NCBI GenBank assembly: GCA_029747015.1
Contig: JAKOGI010001324.1
Coordinates: 7,501-71,500, forward strand
Direction of reading: 5' to 3'
Length of the DNA: 64,000 bases
Origin: Carnegiea gigantea
Taxonomy: Eukaryota; Streptophyta; Magnoliopsida; Caryophyllales; Cactaceae
In this document: piece by piece, positions 23,822-33,500 of the stretch
Layout: each line of letters starts with the position of its first letter
Numbering within the stretch: the stretch's first letter is position 1
The notes under the pieces: model-generated
The model's input: the letters and a program-made list of their open reading frames with translations, nothing else
Databases searched by the model: none
What the model was told of the DNA's origin: nothing
Translations under genes and position numbers: made by a program

Positions 23822-25354
23822 ATGGCACTCGGACCCCGTACCCGCAAAGGTGCCCGCAAAACCACCCAAATTCCCACATCATTCAGACTGAAAAGAATCG
23901 CTTCACAGTCAGCCCCCATTCGTCGCAGTTTTCGATTTTCTGTTCGGTGAAGTTTCTACATGTTGACAGCCAACAAGCCTCAGACCATCTCCGACTATAC
24001 CCCGGCACCTTCCCTGGCTCGGCCTGCATTACGGACACAAACTCCGTCCCCGGCAGCCTCCTTCTCCACCGCGACAACACCAGCATTAGTACCAACCTGC
24101 ACACCACCACCCTCACCTTCACCTTCCCATATCGAGGTATTACCACTGGCTTGGTTTCCTTCCAATTTAGCTAGAGATAAATTTTTATCTCGTTTCATAA
24201 ACCGTTCTGTTCATGCCTGTGAAATCGTCAATGTTGATTCTATTCGAGCTGAAAACCTAGGATTTATTGAATATTTGTTGCAAAGTAACTGTGAACCACT
24301 ACTAGATCTAAGTGCTGAATATTACCCACAACTGATTCGTATGTTTTATGTAAATGTTTGAACTTTGAAAACTGCTGATGGGATTTCTTTAGAATGCCAA
24401 GTGAAATACACTAAATTTACCCTTAGCGAGTCTGACTTGAACACTATTTTTGGCTTACCTAGTGTCACCCAACTGCATCTGTCTCCACTCGAAGTCAGAA
24501 ATAAATTTCTCTCTGAATTTGCAAACACTCACAGTCCAGCCGACACTCACCATCTCTCCTACACCATCCTCAAACGCAATTCCCGGCTGCTATACTATGT
24601 CCTTATTCGTACAATTCTTCCCAAGCCCAACTGTCCTGCTCGTATCACCCATAAGACACTCGAGCTTCTCTATCTTCTCCTGACTGGCAAACCTATAAAC
24701 TTTGCTCACTACATTTTGAGTTGCATGTCTAAGGTTAGCTCCATTCTGCGTCCTGCCCCTCTACCTCATGCTACCTTGCTCACTCATGTTTTTCGCCACT
24801 TTGGAGTGTCCCTTACTAATGAAGTTTTTGCCACCAAACCTGTTCCTATCATTACTGCTGCCGCATTCACAAGCATTCAGTTCCTCAAAACTGACCATAG
24901 TGGGTAGAAATTTATCGAGGACATGACTCCCGACGAACTCCTTACTGTCTCCTAGGGCTCTGGTCCACCTATCCCACATCGCGTCCCCTCGGCCCAATCA
25001 CCTCCTCCTTCCTCTCTCCTTGACCAGATCCAGCACCTCGATGAGCGTCTATATGAGCTTCAAGAAACAGCCGACAAGCTTGAGTACATCTTGGTCCAGC
25101 ACACTGACGCATTGGACGGCATCGCTCACAACCAAGCCATCATGGATAACCGCCTCCACCGCATTCAGACCTTGCTCACTACTCACATCACTGAGGTCCA
25201 TCAGAAATTGGGCGATCTCATCCAACTCGGAAGCTTGACTCACCAATGTGCCCTCAAAGCTGTCCCTCTCTCTACCGCAGAACGTGCCCAAAGTGCTGCA
25301 TATGCCTCCCAGTTGCTCTCCGCCACCAGCAGAGCCTCCAAGACCAAGCTTTGA
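23822..25354 (+). pseudogene. Accessory retrotransposon ORF, plant-transposon-protein-like
   Basis: One frame runs from ATG 23822 to TGA 25352-25354, 511 codons, broken by stops at 23948, 24359, 24905 and 24953 and by no frameshift. Its parts in order are a basic start (RTRKGARKTT, then RLKR), a Pro/Ser/Thr-rich linker, a middle block with NLARDKFLSRFINRSV, FTLSESDLNTIFGLPS, LLYLLLTGKPINF and HVFRHFGVSL, and a C-terminal coiled coil (DQIQHLDERLYELQETADKL). The middle resembles what databases call a putative plant transposon protein domain; I know this from memory and could not search. There is no signal peptide or clear membrane segment, so it does not look like an envelope protein. Its function is unknown. 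A homologue lies at 62699-63859 (-). Confidence 0.75.
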
Positions 25355-25454
25355 TTCACTCTTATTTCCTATATTTCGCTTTTCTAAAAATAATTTTTCC
25401 GCCCTGTTGATCTGCTCAAACAATTCCTCATTCCTTGTTTGCTTCTTTTTGATG

Positions 25455-25470
25455 AAAGAGGGGGAGAAAG
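25455..25470 (+). other. Polypurine-tract-like motif 2
   Basis: AAAGAGGGGGAGAAAG is an all-purine run about 100 bp after the accessory frame ends. It is the second of three G-rich polypurine tracts in the element. Confidence 0.6.
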
Positions 25471-25629
25471 TATGACTATGATATGCTATTTTGAAGTATA
25501 AGTATGCTTAATACTATTTATGATTGTTTATCTTTTGATTACTACGTTGCATAATTTTCGTGTTATATCTATGCTTGATATTCTTATGCTTAATATAAGA
25601 TTGACACAAGCTAAATTTTGTCTTTCATC

Positions 25630-25643
25630 AAAAAGGGGGAGAT
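25630..25643 (+). other. Polypurine tract next to the 3' LTR
   Basis: AAAAAGGGGGAGA ends directly before the TGTTGAC start of the 3' LTR. This is where plus-strand cDNA synthesis would be primed. Confidence 0.9.
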
Positions 25644-26013
25644 TGTTGACTGACTTAGAAACCACAATGATTTTGATGAAACACAAAATTAGTGACTTAG
25701 TTGTTGCATTAAAAAGATGTAATGCATATTAATATAATCATAAAGAAATTATGAAGAAAATATAAAAGATTGCATGCATCTCCAATTTATTTGATGATAT
25801 CAAAGATTGTATGCATATCACATTTATTTGACTGGAAATATTGTATGCAATATTATTTAAAGGCAAAGATATCATAAGATTAATTATGCATGCTAGGCAA
25901 GAGACAATATGGAAAATATTATTCAAATAAAAAGGATTTTATTTGATTAAACGATTCTATCCTTGGTTCTAGCCATGATAAAATATTGTCCTTATTTGAT
26001 TGGAATATTCTAG

Positions 26014-26204
26014 CCCCACTGCAGAGGTGCGAGATGATCGTCCCTCTCGGTGGAAAGAGAGGGAGGGGTAGACCGAAGAAGAGCCTAGAGGAAGTGGTTA
26101 GAGAGGACCTGAGAGTTGTTGGTCTGACGGAGGACATGGCTCAGGATAGGAGGCTGTGGCAGGATAGGATTAGAGTCTCTGATTGTAGGGGACCAAATCC
26201 GTAG
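26014..26204 (+). pseudogene. RTE LINE ORF2, C-terminal fragment
   Basis: The frame from the truncation point to the TAG at 26202-26204 encodes about 60 residues: QRCEMIVPLGGKRGRGRPKK and then EEVVREDLRVVGLTEDMAQD. The basic GRGRPKK stretch and LTEDMAQDR are recurrent at the end of plant RTE ORF2 proteins. The catalytic RT and endonuclease domains are absent because of 5' truncation. Confidence 0.8.
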
Positions 26205-26550
26205 GTGGCTGTAACTTCGGTGGGGTGGGGCGGGTTTTTGTGTGCTTGTTTGCAGGTCGTGCTTGACTGGGCTGTGATGGCTTCTAGCGCCCTGGTTTGT
26301 TGAGGTAGGTCCCCGCTCTTTATTTATCTGCTCTACATACCTTCCTCCCCCGTTGGTAACTTGGTTTGCAATCGTTTCCTCTTTAAACCGTTTTTTCAAA
26401 AATTGTTTTGTAAGTCTTTAGGAATCAACCTCTCTATGGGTAGGAATACCGGTAGGGGTAAGGTTGATTATAACTAGATATCCCCAGACCCCGCGAAAGC
26501 GGGACCCACACTGGGAGTAGGTGTTGTTGTTGTTGTTGTTGTTATTGTTG
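26014..26550 (+). mobile_element. 5'-truncated RTE-type LINE with (TTG)n tail
   Basis: A 537-bp insertion bounded by the 8-bp direct repeat TATTCTAG (26006-26013 and 26551-26558). It begins inside the C-terminal part of a reverse-transcriptase ORF, with GRGRPKKSLEEVVREDL and GLTEDMAQDRRLW, and ends with a run of TTG units. That protein end and a TTG-repeat tail instead of poly(A) are typical of plant RTE-clade LINEs. Its position within the LTR shows it inserted after the copia element. Confidence 0.85.
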
Positions 26551-26773
26551 TATTCTAGCAATATTACATGATTGGAATATTCTTTTTGAATTTCAAACTT
26601 GATCGATTTTATTTTACTGCAACATTATATATTTTGTTGCCAAGCTTCACAGAGATTCAAGAGAAGAGATTGTGAGCATATACTTTCTTATTGGAGAAGA
26701 TCACAAGATAAAATCAGAATATCTTTGATGAGACACTTCCTTATTGGATGATGGGAGTCACAACTTGCAAGGC

Positions 26774-26781
26774 TATAAATA
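26774..26781 (+). promoter_or_regulatory. TATA box in the 3' LTR
   Basis: TATAAATA lies in the LTR context GGCTATAAATAC. The same position of the 5' LTR reads CAATAAATA. Initiation about 30 bp downstream would give a transcript running rightwards through the LTR end into the host gene at 27591. Confidence 0.55.
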
Positions 26782-27252
26782 CTTATCACAAGAGCAAGAG
26801 CAAGATCATCCAAGAAAGTGAAAAAGAGTATTGAGACATACACTGTGTTATCATACTGAGCTTTGTATTGAAATCAAAAGAATTGAATTATACTGAGCAT
26901 TAAATTGTAATCAAAAGTCTTGAGAGATCTTGAGGAATTCTTATTAAGGAGTGAACGAAGGAGTTGGTGTGAGGTCACAACTCCTCCCAAACTTAAATCA
27001 GTGGCTGATTTAAGTAGTTGGGATCTTTAGAGTGTGATGCTCTAAAAGAAAGTATGAAGGTTCATCTTAATAAGAAAAGTAAAGCGTTGAATCCTAGAGT
27101 TGGATAACTCTAGGTGGGGATTAAGCCTGATTGAGGTCCATCCTTGTTAAAATATCTTTGCGCATTATCTCTATTTAAATTCTACATTTTGATTTTAGTT
27201 TTAATTTTTGCGATCACCTTATTCACCCCCTCTAGGACGATCTAAGTCTTCA

Positions 27253-27590
27253 GATACCAACCATCTACGTTAGTAATACAAAGGCTATACTGGCTGTAAG
27301 TAATACATACCCAATTCTAATTCAAATTTTAAAAAATAAAAGACAATAACAATGACATCGATTTTTAGCTTTTGAACCCGGGTTTATTATGGGCCAAGCT
27401 GGCTTCTCGCCAATTTTGGATGTATTCGCCCAATCGCCCTCTATGTATCCTTTTGTGCAGCCTTTACCAGCTACTTTCCATATGACTCATCCTTATCAAT
27501 ATCATTGCTCCTCTCTCTGTTACACGACTGAAAGCTGTGGCCAGAGAATATAAGAGGAAAACCAAAAAGAGACAGAATTGAAGAACAATC
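27253..27590 (+). promoter_or_regulatory. Remaining promoter and 5' UTR of the At4g15545-like gene
   Basis: Only 338 bp separate the copia 3' LTR from the host start codon. No clear TATA box is seen close to the gene. The last part, CAGAATTGAAGAACAATC before ATG, looks like a normal A-rich plant leader. The native upstream promoter is therefore displaced beyond 16.6 kb or confined to this short piece. Confidence 0.5.
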
Positions 27591-30500
27591 ATGGCTGACG
27601 GAGAAGAAGAAGAGGAAAAGATGGGCACATCATTCAACGAGTTCGATCTTCCTGATGAAATTCTGGGAGTTCTTCCCTCCGATCCTTTCACCCAGTTAGA
27701 CATCGCACGAAAAATCACGTCCATTGCCCTGTCGACGCGTGTCTCTGCCCTCGAGTCAGAAGCGTCTGTTCTGCGTGCCCAGCTCACAGACAGGGATAAT
27801 ATCATCGCCGACTTGCAGTCCCAGATCGAATCCCTTGACGCCTCTCTCGCCGATTCCCTTGACCGGCTTGCCCGCGCCGAGCAAGAAAAGGTACGGTTCG
27901 ACCGGAGCCAGTAGGGTTCGGCTCGCTTCACATTTGCCTGGTTTGACTTTTTGGGGTTTCTGGGTTGCAGGAGAATTTGTTGCAGGAGAACAGCTCGTTG
28001 TCAAGTACTGTGAATAAGCTTCGTAGAGATGTTGCCAAGGTACCCATTTCAATATCCATATAAGTGTGCTTAATTAGCTCCAAATTCATGTTTTTTACTT
28101 CAAGTTAGTTCTTGATTGATTTTGTTTTTCTGTTAAATTCAATGTGAACTATGTGAACAGGCAATTGTTCTTGAATTATTTTGGTTGATGAATTAGTGGG
28201 TTAGTTGTATCTTACTTCATAGTGAGTATTATTAGACCTTTAATTGTTGAGAAACTTTGGTTTTAGGCAAAGCATGAAACCCTAAAGCAATGGGGAAAAG
28301 GTGAGTGAGTTCAAATTGGGGAGACAGGAGAATGTCTCAATCCAAATTAGTAGAGTTTGGGCTTTGTTTGAAAGTTAGCTTTTATTTGTTAGCTTCTTGT
28401 TGTCCATTCTCGGTAAAATAGTTCAGTTTGTAGTATTTTGATACTAGTTTTAGTGAAATTGTTTTAGAGGACACTTGCAATTTACGACTGCAATTTTGTG
28501 TCCCTTGCTCTGGTTTATGGCAGTGGCTGTTGACAAGCTTAGTCATTTTGTTGTGGAATGAAATTTCAGATACCAAATCGGGAAGATTGAAATTCATAGA
28601 AATTAGAGATGATCTAGAAATCCTTGTTAAAATTTGGACATGGTGAAAGATAGGAAAACATGAAAGATCAGAAGAAACATGCTTTAATAAAATGAAGAAA
28701 AGCATATTAAATCACAAAAGTAAGAAAGATAGAAATTAGAAAAAAATTAGCATTATTAACTTATAAGTAATAAAAATGCATGCAGTTACCAAAAATGTTT
28801 GAAACTGATTAAAAAAATTTTCCCATGGGAGAAAGATTGAGAGATGTAGCTGTTGGACTGAAATCAATGGCTTACTTAATTTTTTTATTATTTTTTTAAA
28901 GAGGTCATAACCAATCTCCCAGCTACTCCCTTGGAGGTGACACCAGCCTATTCCCTCCAACTCTTGCTTCAGGCTGTCAGTGGCTAATCACACTTGTGCA
29001 AGTGTTGGTGGTCATTATGGCTCGGACATTGATGGCTAGGATGAGAATCTTGCACTAGGGAACTGCTGAGGAGTGAGGAGTGGAAAGAAAAAGAGGAGGG
29101 AGTGGAAAGAGAATAGGGGAAGAGACAAAGTTGTTGGATTGGCACAGACATGGAATTGGCCTTGTTGTAGCTGGGGACCTTCAATCATGGGTCACACGTC
29201 ACCAAACGGTCCGTGGACAACTCTTGGGTGAGGGGCTTGCTATGAGAGCGGGGAGATGGGTGTTAGGGTGTCGAGAGGTGCATGTTGAGGACAACACAAG
29301 GGCCTTGGAACTTACCGTGGAGGATGAAATCTTTCTCAGCATTTCTTTTCTTTCTTTCTTTTTTTTTTTTAGGTAAATTTCAATTTTGGACATAAAGAAC
29401 ATTTTATGTATTCAGCAGCTGCAGGCAAGGTCCAACCTGAAGAAAGGCCCTCAAAATGGCAAGATAAAAAAGTTATGGTTCAAAGTGTGAGTTTTAGGAA
29501 GTGAGGAGCCTAAAACTAATCTCACTGAAATTCTCAGGTGTTGTGAATTGCAAGTATTGGGTAGGATTAGTTGTTTCAATACTGTTGAGCATATCATATA
29601 AGAGGTGAATTGCGTAAAGCATTCCAGACTTTTGGGTATACTCGTCTGCCCTTGTACTTTTCCAAAAAGCTCCCCAGTAGCTTGATCCTCAAGCTGTTTT
29701 GTGATTTTGCTTTTTGGAGCAAAATTTCTTTGTAGATGCTAAGCCACCAAACATTTGATTTTAAAAGTTCGATCAGTAAAATTAAGTAAATGACATTAAA
29801 TCAGCTAATTCGTCTCCAAAATGCTCATGAAATGCCTCTTTGCTGAAGACGTTGAAGGCTGCATTGGCCTCCAAGAGAAAATGCGTTCAAATTAAAGGAT
29901 GAAAGCAGAGATGGAAAGATATTTGTTGTACAAAGTAATTAGGATTTAGGATTTCCTTTAGACTCTTGGATAAAATATTTTTCAATAAATGATGAAGCCA
30001 GCATGGAAATTTCTTTTGATGTAACTCATTTGGATTAGGGATGAGGAAGGAAAAAGGGTTACACCGATATTAGCATGATTGTAAATATTTGATAGCCAAT
30101 TTATGGGACATTATTGTGTAATCTGCTTTTGGCTATTCTTATACAATCTCCCCTGGAGCCTCAATTTTCTTAGCTAGATCTAGAATTTGGGAGACGAACT
30201 ACTGGGCAAACATTTTGGCTGAATATCTCTGTGGTTTGTAATAAGATGCTAGCATTGCTGGTGTTCTGTGCTAATTTTAAACCTTCCAATATAGAGTTGT
30301 ACAAATTGAAATCCTTGTGTGTAATACGTCACCTTTTCTTAATTAATCCATGTGACAATGTCATCGCAACAGAATGTTTGTTTTCTTATGATGACAGTGT
30401 TGCATTAGTGGATATCCTGTAATTAGATTCACATATGGATGACATAAGTGAGGGTTATCTTGTGATCCGAAGTCTGCTTGCAGCAAGAAGTAAACAAAAT

Positions 30501-33500
30501 AAAAAGTTTTAAGTAAATAGGGACATTTTTTCCCACCCCCGGGGGGGGGGGGTTATAAGCTCCCCATGCACCTTATAGGTAGCTTTTCACCTATTAATTT
30601 CCAAAATGCTATGGCAAGCTTGTGTTGCTTAATAACACACTCTTGATGAATGCAAGGTGAGGAGATTATTATTGTCAAGTTATAACTACGAGACAAGAAT
30701 GATCGAAGTCAGAACCTATTTCACGAAGGAATAAAATGTTAAAGTGGACAACGTGATCTCTCCTCTTTGAGTGCATTTATGTGGAGTGGCACCAGCAGGT
30801 GGAGTCGCTGCTGCGATTATTATGCAAAAATAAGTAGTGTATCTCAATGGGTTTTTGCTGGAAAAAAACCACAATCCACCCACTCCTGCCTCAAGGTTTT
30901 GGGTTGCCCAAGAGACCAAGATAATATACCTTGTAGAAGAACCTTAACTGTAGAGATATGTTTCTCTCAGGGTTTTCTATGAGGCTGTATGTCAGAAGTA
31001 TGTTGGTGAAATTGAGTTTGTATTATCCATAGTAAGTAGTATGTAAGTGAAATTGAGTTTGTATCATCCATAGTTAGTATCATAGTTCATATTTATAGTG
31101 CGCGAAGTGGATCTTTAAGTACATTTATATTAGCTAGGAACCTGGGCGCAGCTTGTAGGAAAGCTTTTATTTTGACCTATTTTTCTGTAGTTTTATTTGC
31201 TGAGAAAGCATAGAAAGGAAAGGCTTGACACTGAAGTCCTTATTTAAAATTGTAATCTTAATATTCACGAGGTGTCCGTTCTTTTTTTTGTTTTTTTTTT
31301 TTTTGGGGCAAACTTTTTGTGGGCTTGTAGTGCAAGAGGTACCAAATCTAGTGAGATCCTTGTTTTTTTTTTTTTTTGGGGGGGGGGGGGGGGGTGTTAG
31401 GTTCCTTTTCTTGTCATATGTCATGTGTGGTGTTGTTCTAAATTTCTGAACAATACCATCATCTTAAGATCCATCCTTACTTTGAACTTGAAGATCCTTT
31501 TTCCTGTCATACGTAATGTGTGTTCCATGTGTTTGGAAGGTGGTTTTACTATTGTGTTAGTGTATCCTCTTGACTTTTCCCATGAAAGGCAAAAATGAAG
31601 GGTCAAGTCACATAAACCCTTTGGCTGTTTTCTTATCTTTTCCCCCCTCAAAGACATGTAGTCTTCATTGTTGGTAAGATCTTAAGCCTGATGAATCTTT
31701 TGCTGTTAGACGTAAAGTTTGTTCTCTAGCAGATAATAAGCTGTATAGATCAACTAGGTGGAACAAGGAGGGCACTTGGGTTAGGAATCAAGATTGTTTG
31801 TTGCCTTGTTTGCTGTGTGTTTACGTGTAAGGAGTGGGAAAATCTATTTGATGGTGAGAATTCAAATTGCATTGAAAAGGGAGGTTTGGATATGTTATTT
31901 CTGAGCTCCTCCTGTTTCTCTCGTATCCCTATTTGAGACTTTGAGACTCTGGCTAAGATGCTTTGGTTGCTGTTTTCTGCCATTCATTAGTTAAAATAAA
32001 ATATGATGTGCTGAATGGCTGTTCGCCTTTTTGGTTTGTGGTGCTTCAGCCTCATTGAAACATGAAGGTGACTCTTTGAGTTATAGTTCCTATTTAGTCA
32101 TCAGTTGTGTTGCACTTTTTTTTTTTTTTTTTTGGGGGATAGGAAAAGGTAATATATTATATAAAAATAAGAAGCTCAGTTGCACAGAGAGCAATGTGAG
32201 CATTGTACAAAAGGCTATTTACAACCTAAGTATAAACTATCCACACAATCTGCCAAATCAATAAAGGAAGAGCTAAACTTCCCATTCTTCCAAAAGTAGA
32301 GAATTTTGATGAAATTCTCTTTCAAACGCTGAAGAGGAGTTTCTACGTTATCAAAAACTCTACTATTACTCTCTCTCCAAATATTCCAAAAGATGACAAG
32401 AGGTAGGACAATGACTTCCTTCTTCTTCTTCTTCTTAACTTTCCTACCAAAGGAGCCTTCCCAAGCCAAAAGATGGTTCCTAATAGAGTCAGGAGTAACC
32501 CAGGACATTCCCAAGCAACTGAAAGTTAGACCCCAAAGAATGCTTGCAACTTGACAATGGAGCAATAAATGATCCGTAGATTTCCAGGTCCTTTTACACA
32601 TGAAGCATCTATTCACCAAAACTTTCTCCCTTTTTTGTAAGTTGTCACACGTTAGAATGTTCCCATGTGTAGCTTCCCATACAAAGAACGAAACCTTCAA
32701 GGGGGCTAAGGACTTCCAAATGAGATTGTAGGGAAGCCTTTTTAAGAAAGAATCTCCTGTGGTGGAAACTTCACATCAAGAAGCTTCAAATAAAAAGATA
32801 TAACAGTGAAGCACTCCTGAGTGGTTAGATCCCACTGCACCCTATCAATTGAAGAGTCTCCTACTTTGGCCTCATTAAGCTTATTGAAAAAGCTAACTAA
32901 GGAATCATCATCAACGAAACCATCTCTAACAAAAACTGGTGTCCACACACTGTTACCATGAACCTGCTCCCGATACTCAGCAATAGAGGCATTTTTGTCC
33001 ACTGCCAAAACATAAAGCCTAGGGCACAAGTCTTTCAAAGGAAAGTCGCCGCACGAGCGATCATGCCAAAAAAAGATTGAAGCGCCATCTCCCACCTCAA
33101 AGGAACAGTGTGGGAAGAATCTCCCCCAACCTCTGGAGATATATCTCCAAAGACTATACCCATAAGAGCCTCTCGCAATAGAGGGAGACCAACCAAATCT
33201 ATCGTCCCCATATTTGATGGTAACTACCTTTCTCCACAGATTGCCCTTTTCATTCATAAATCTCCATAGCCACTTACCAAGAAGGGCCTCATTAAAGAGA
33301 CGCAAGTCCCTTATACCTAACCCTCCTAAGAGCATGGGTTGCTTCACAATGTTTCATCTTACAAGATGAAACTTGAAGTTACTTCCAAAAGAACCCCAAA
33401 GGAAATTCCTCTGGATTGCTTCTAATTTAATGGCCACTGAAGAAGGCAAGGGATAAAGAGAGAGGAAGTAAGTGGGGATACTTGAGAGAACACTCTTGAT

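Larger units (their letters stand above)
16638..27252 (+). mobile_element. Full-length Ty1/copia retrotransposon, Sirevirus type, with accessory ORF
   Basis: A 10.6-kb element with two LTRs (TGTTGAC...TCTTCA), an initiator-tRNA primer-binding site, gag, protease, integrase, RT and RNase H in copia order, three polypurine tracts and an accessory open frame before the 3' LTR. Possible 5-bp target copies are GATAT (16633-16637) and GATAC (27253-27257), one mismatch. The large gag with an acidic serine-rich end, the repeated polypurine tracts and the extra 3' frame fit Sireviruses. All coding frames carry stops or frameshifts, so the copy is not autonomous. A 537-bp RTE LINE lies inside the 3' LTR. 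About a dozen differences over the first ~350 bp of the LTR pair suggest moderate age. Confidence 0.9.
25644..27252 (+). repeat. 3' LTR of the copia element, split by an RTE LINE
   Basis: It starts TGTTGACTGAC and ends CTAAGTCTTCA, spanning 1609 bp. Removing the RTE insertion and one 8-bp target copy leaves about 1064 bp, close to the 1084 bp of the 5' LTR. It ends 338 bp before the start codon of the downstream host gene. Confidence 0.92.

Noticed and set aside
23127..24198. Many overlapping open frames on both strands
   Set aside because: They are caused by C-rich composition. Only the frame shared by 23822-25354 continues into a recognisable domain.
23822..25354. Accessory frame as a retroviral envelope gene
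   Set aside because: No signal peptide, no clear transmembrane segment and no cleavage-site pattern; the ends are basic and coiled-coil.
25049..25423. Minus-strand 124-codon frame opposite the accessory ORF
   Set aside because: It is antisense to the coiled-coil end; the + frame has the recognisable architecture and a homologue elsewhere.
27464..28052. Minus-strand open frames opposite exons 1-2 of the At4g15545-like gene
   Set aside because: They mirror the GC-rich coding exon, lack domains and have no matching splice sites.
29080..29376. 98-codon plus-strand frame in intron 2
   Set aside because: No start context, no domain, and it ends in a T-run. Treated as intron sequence.
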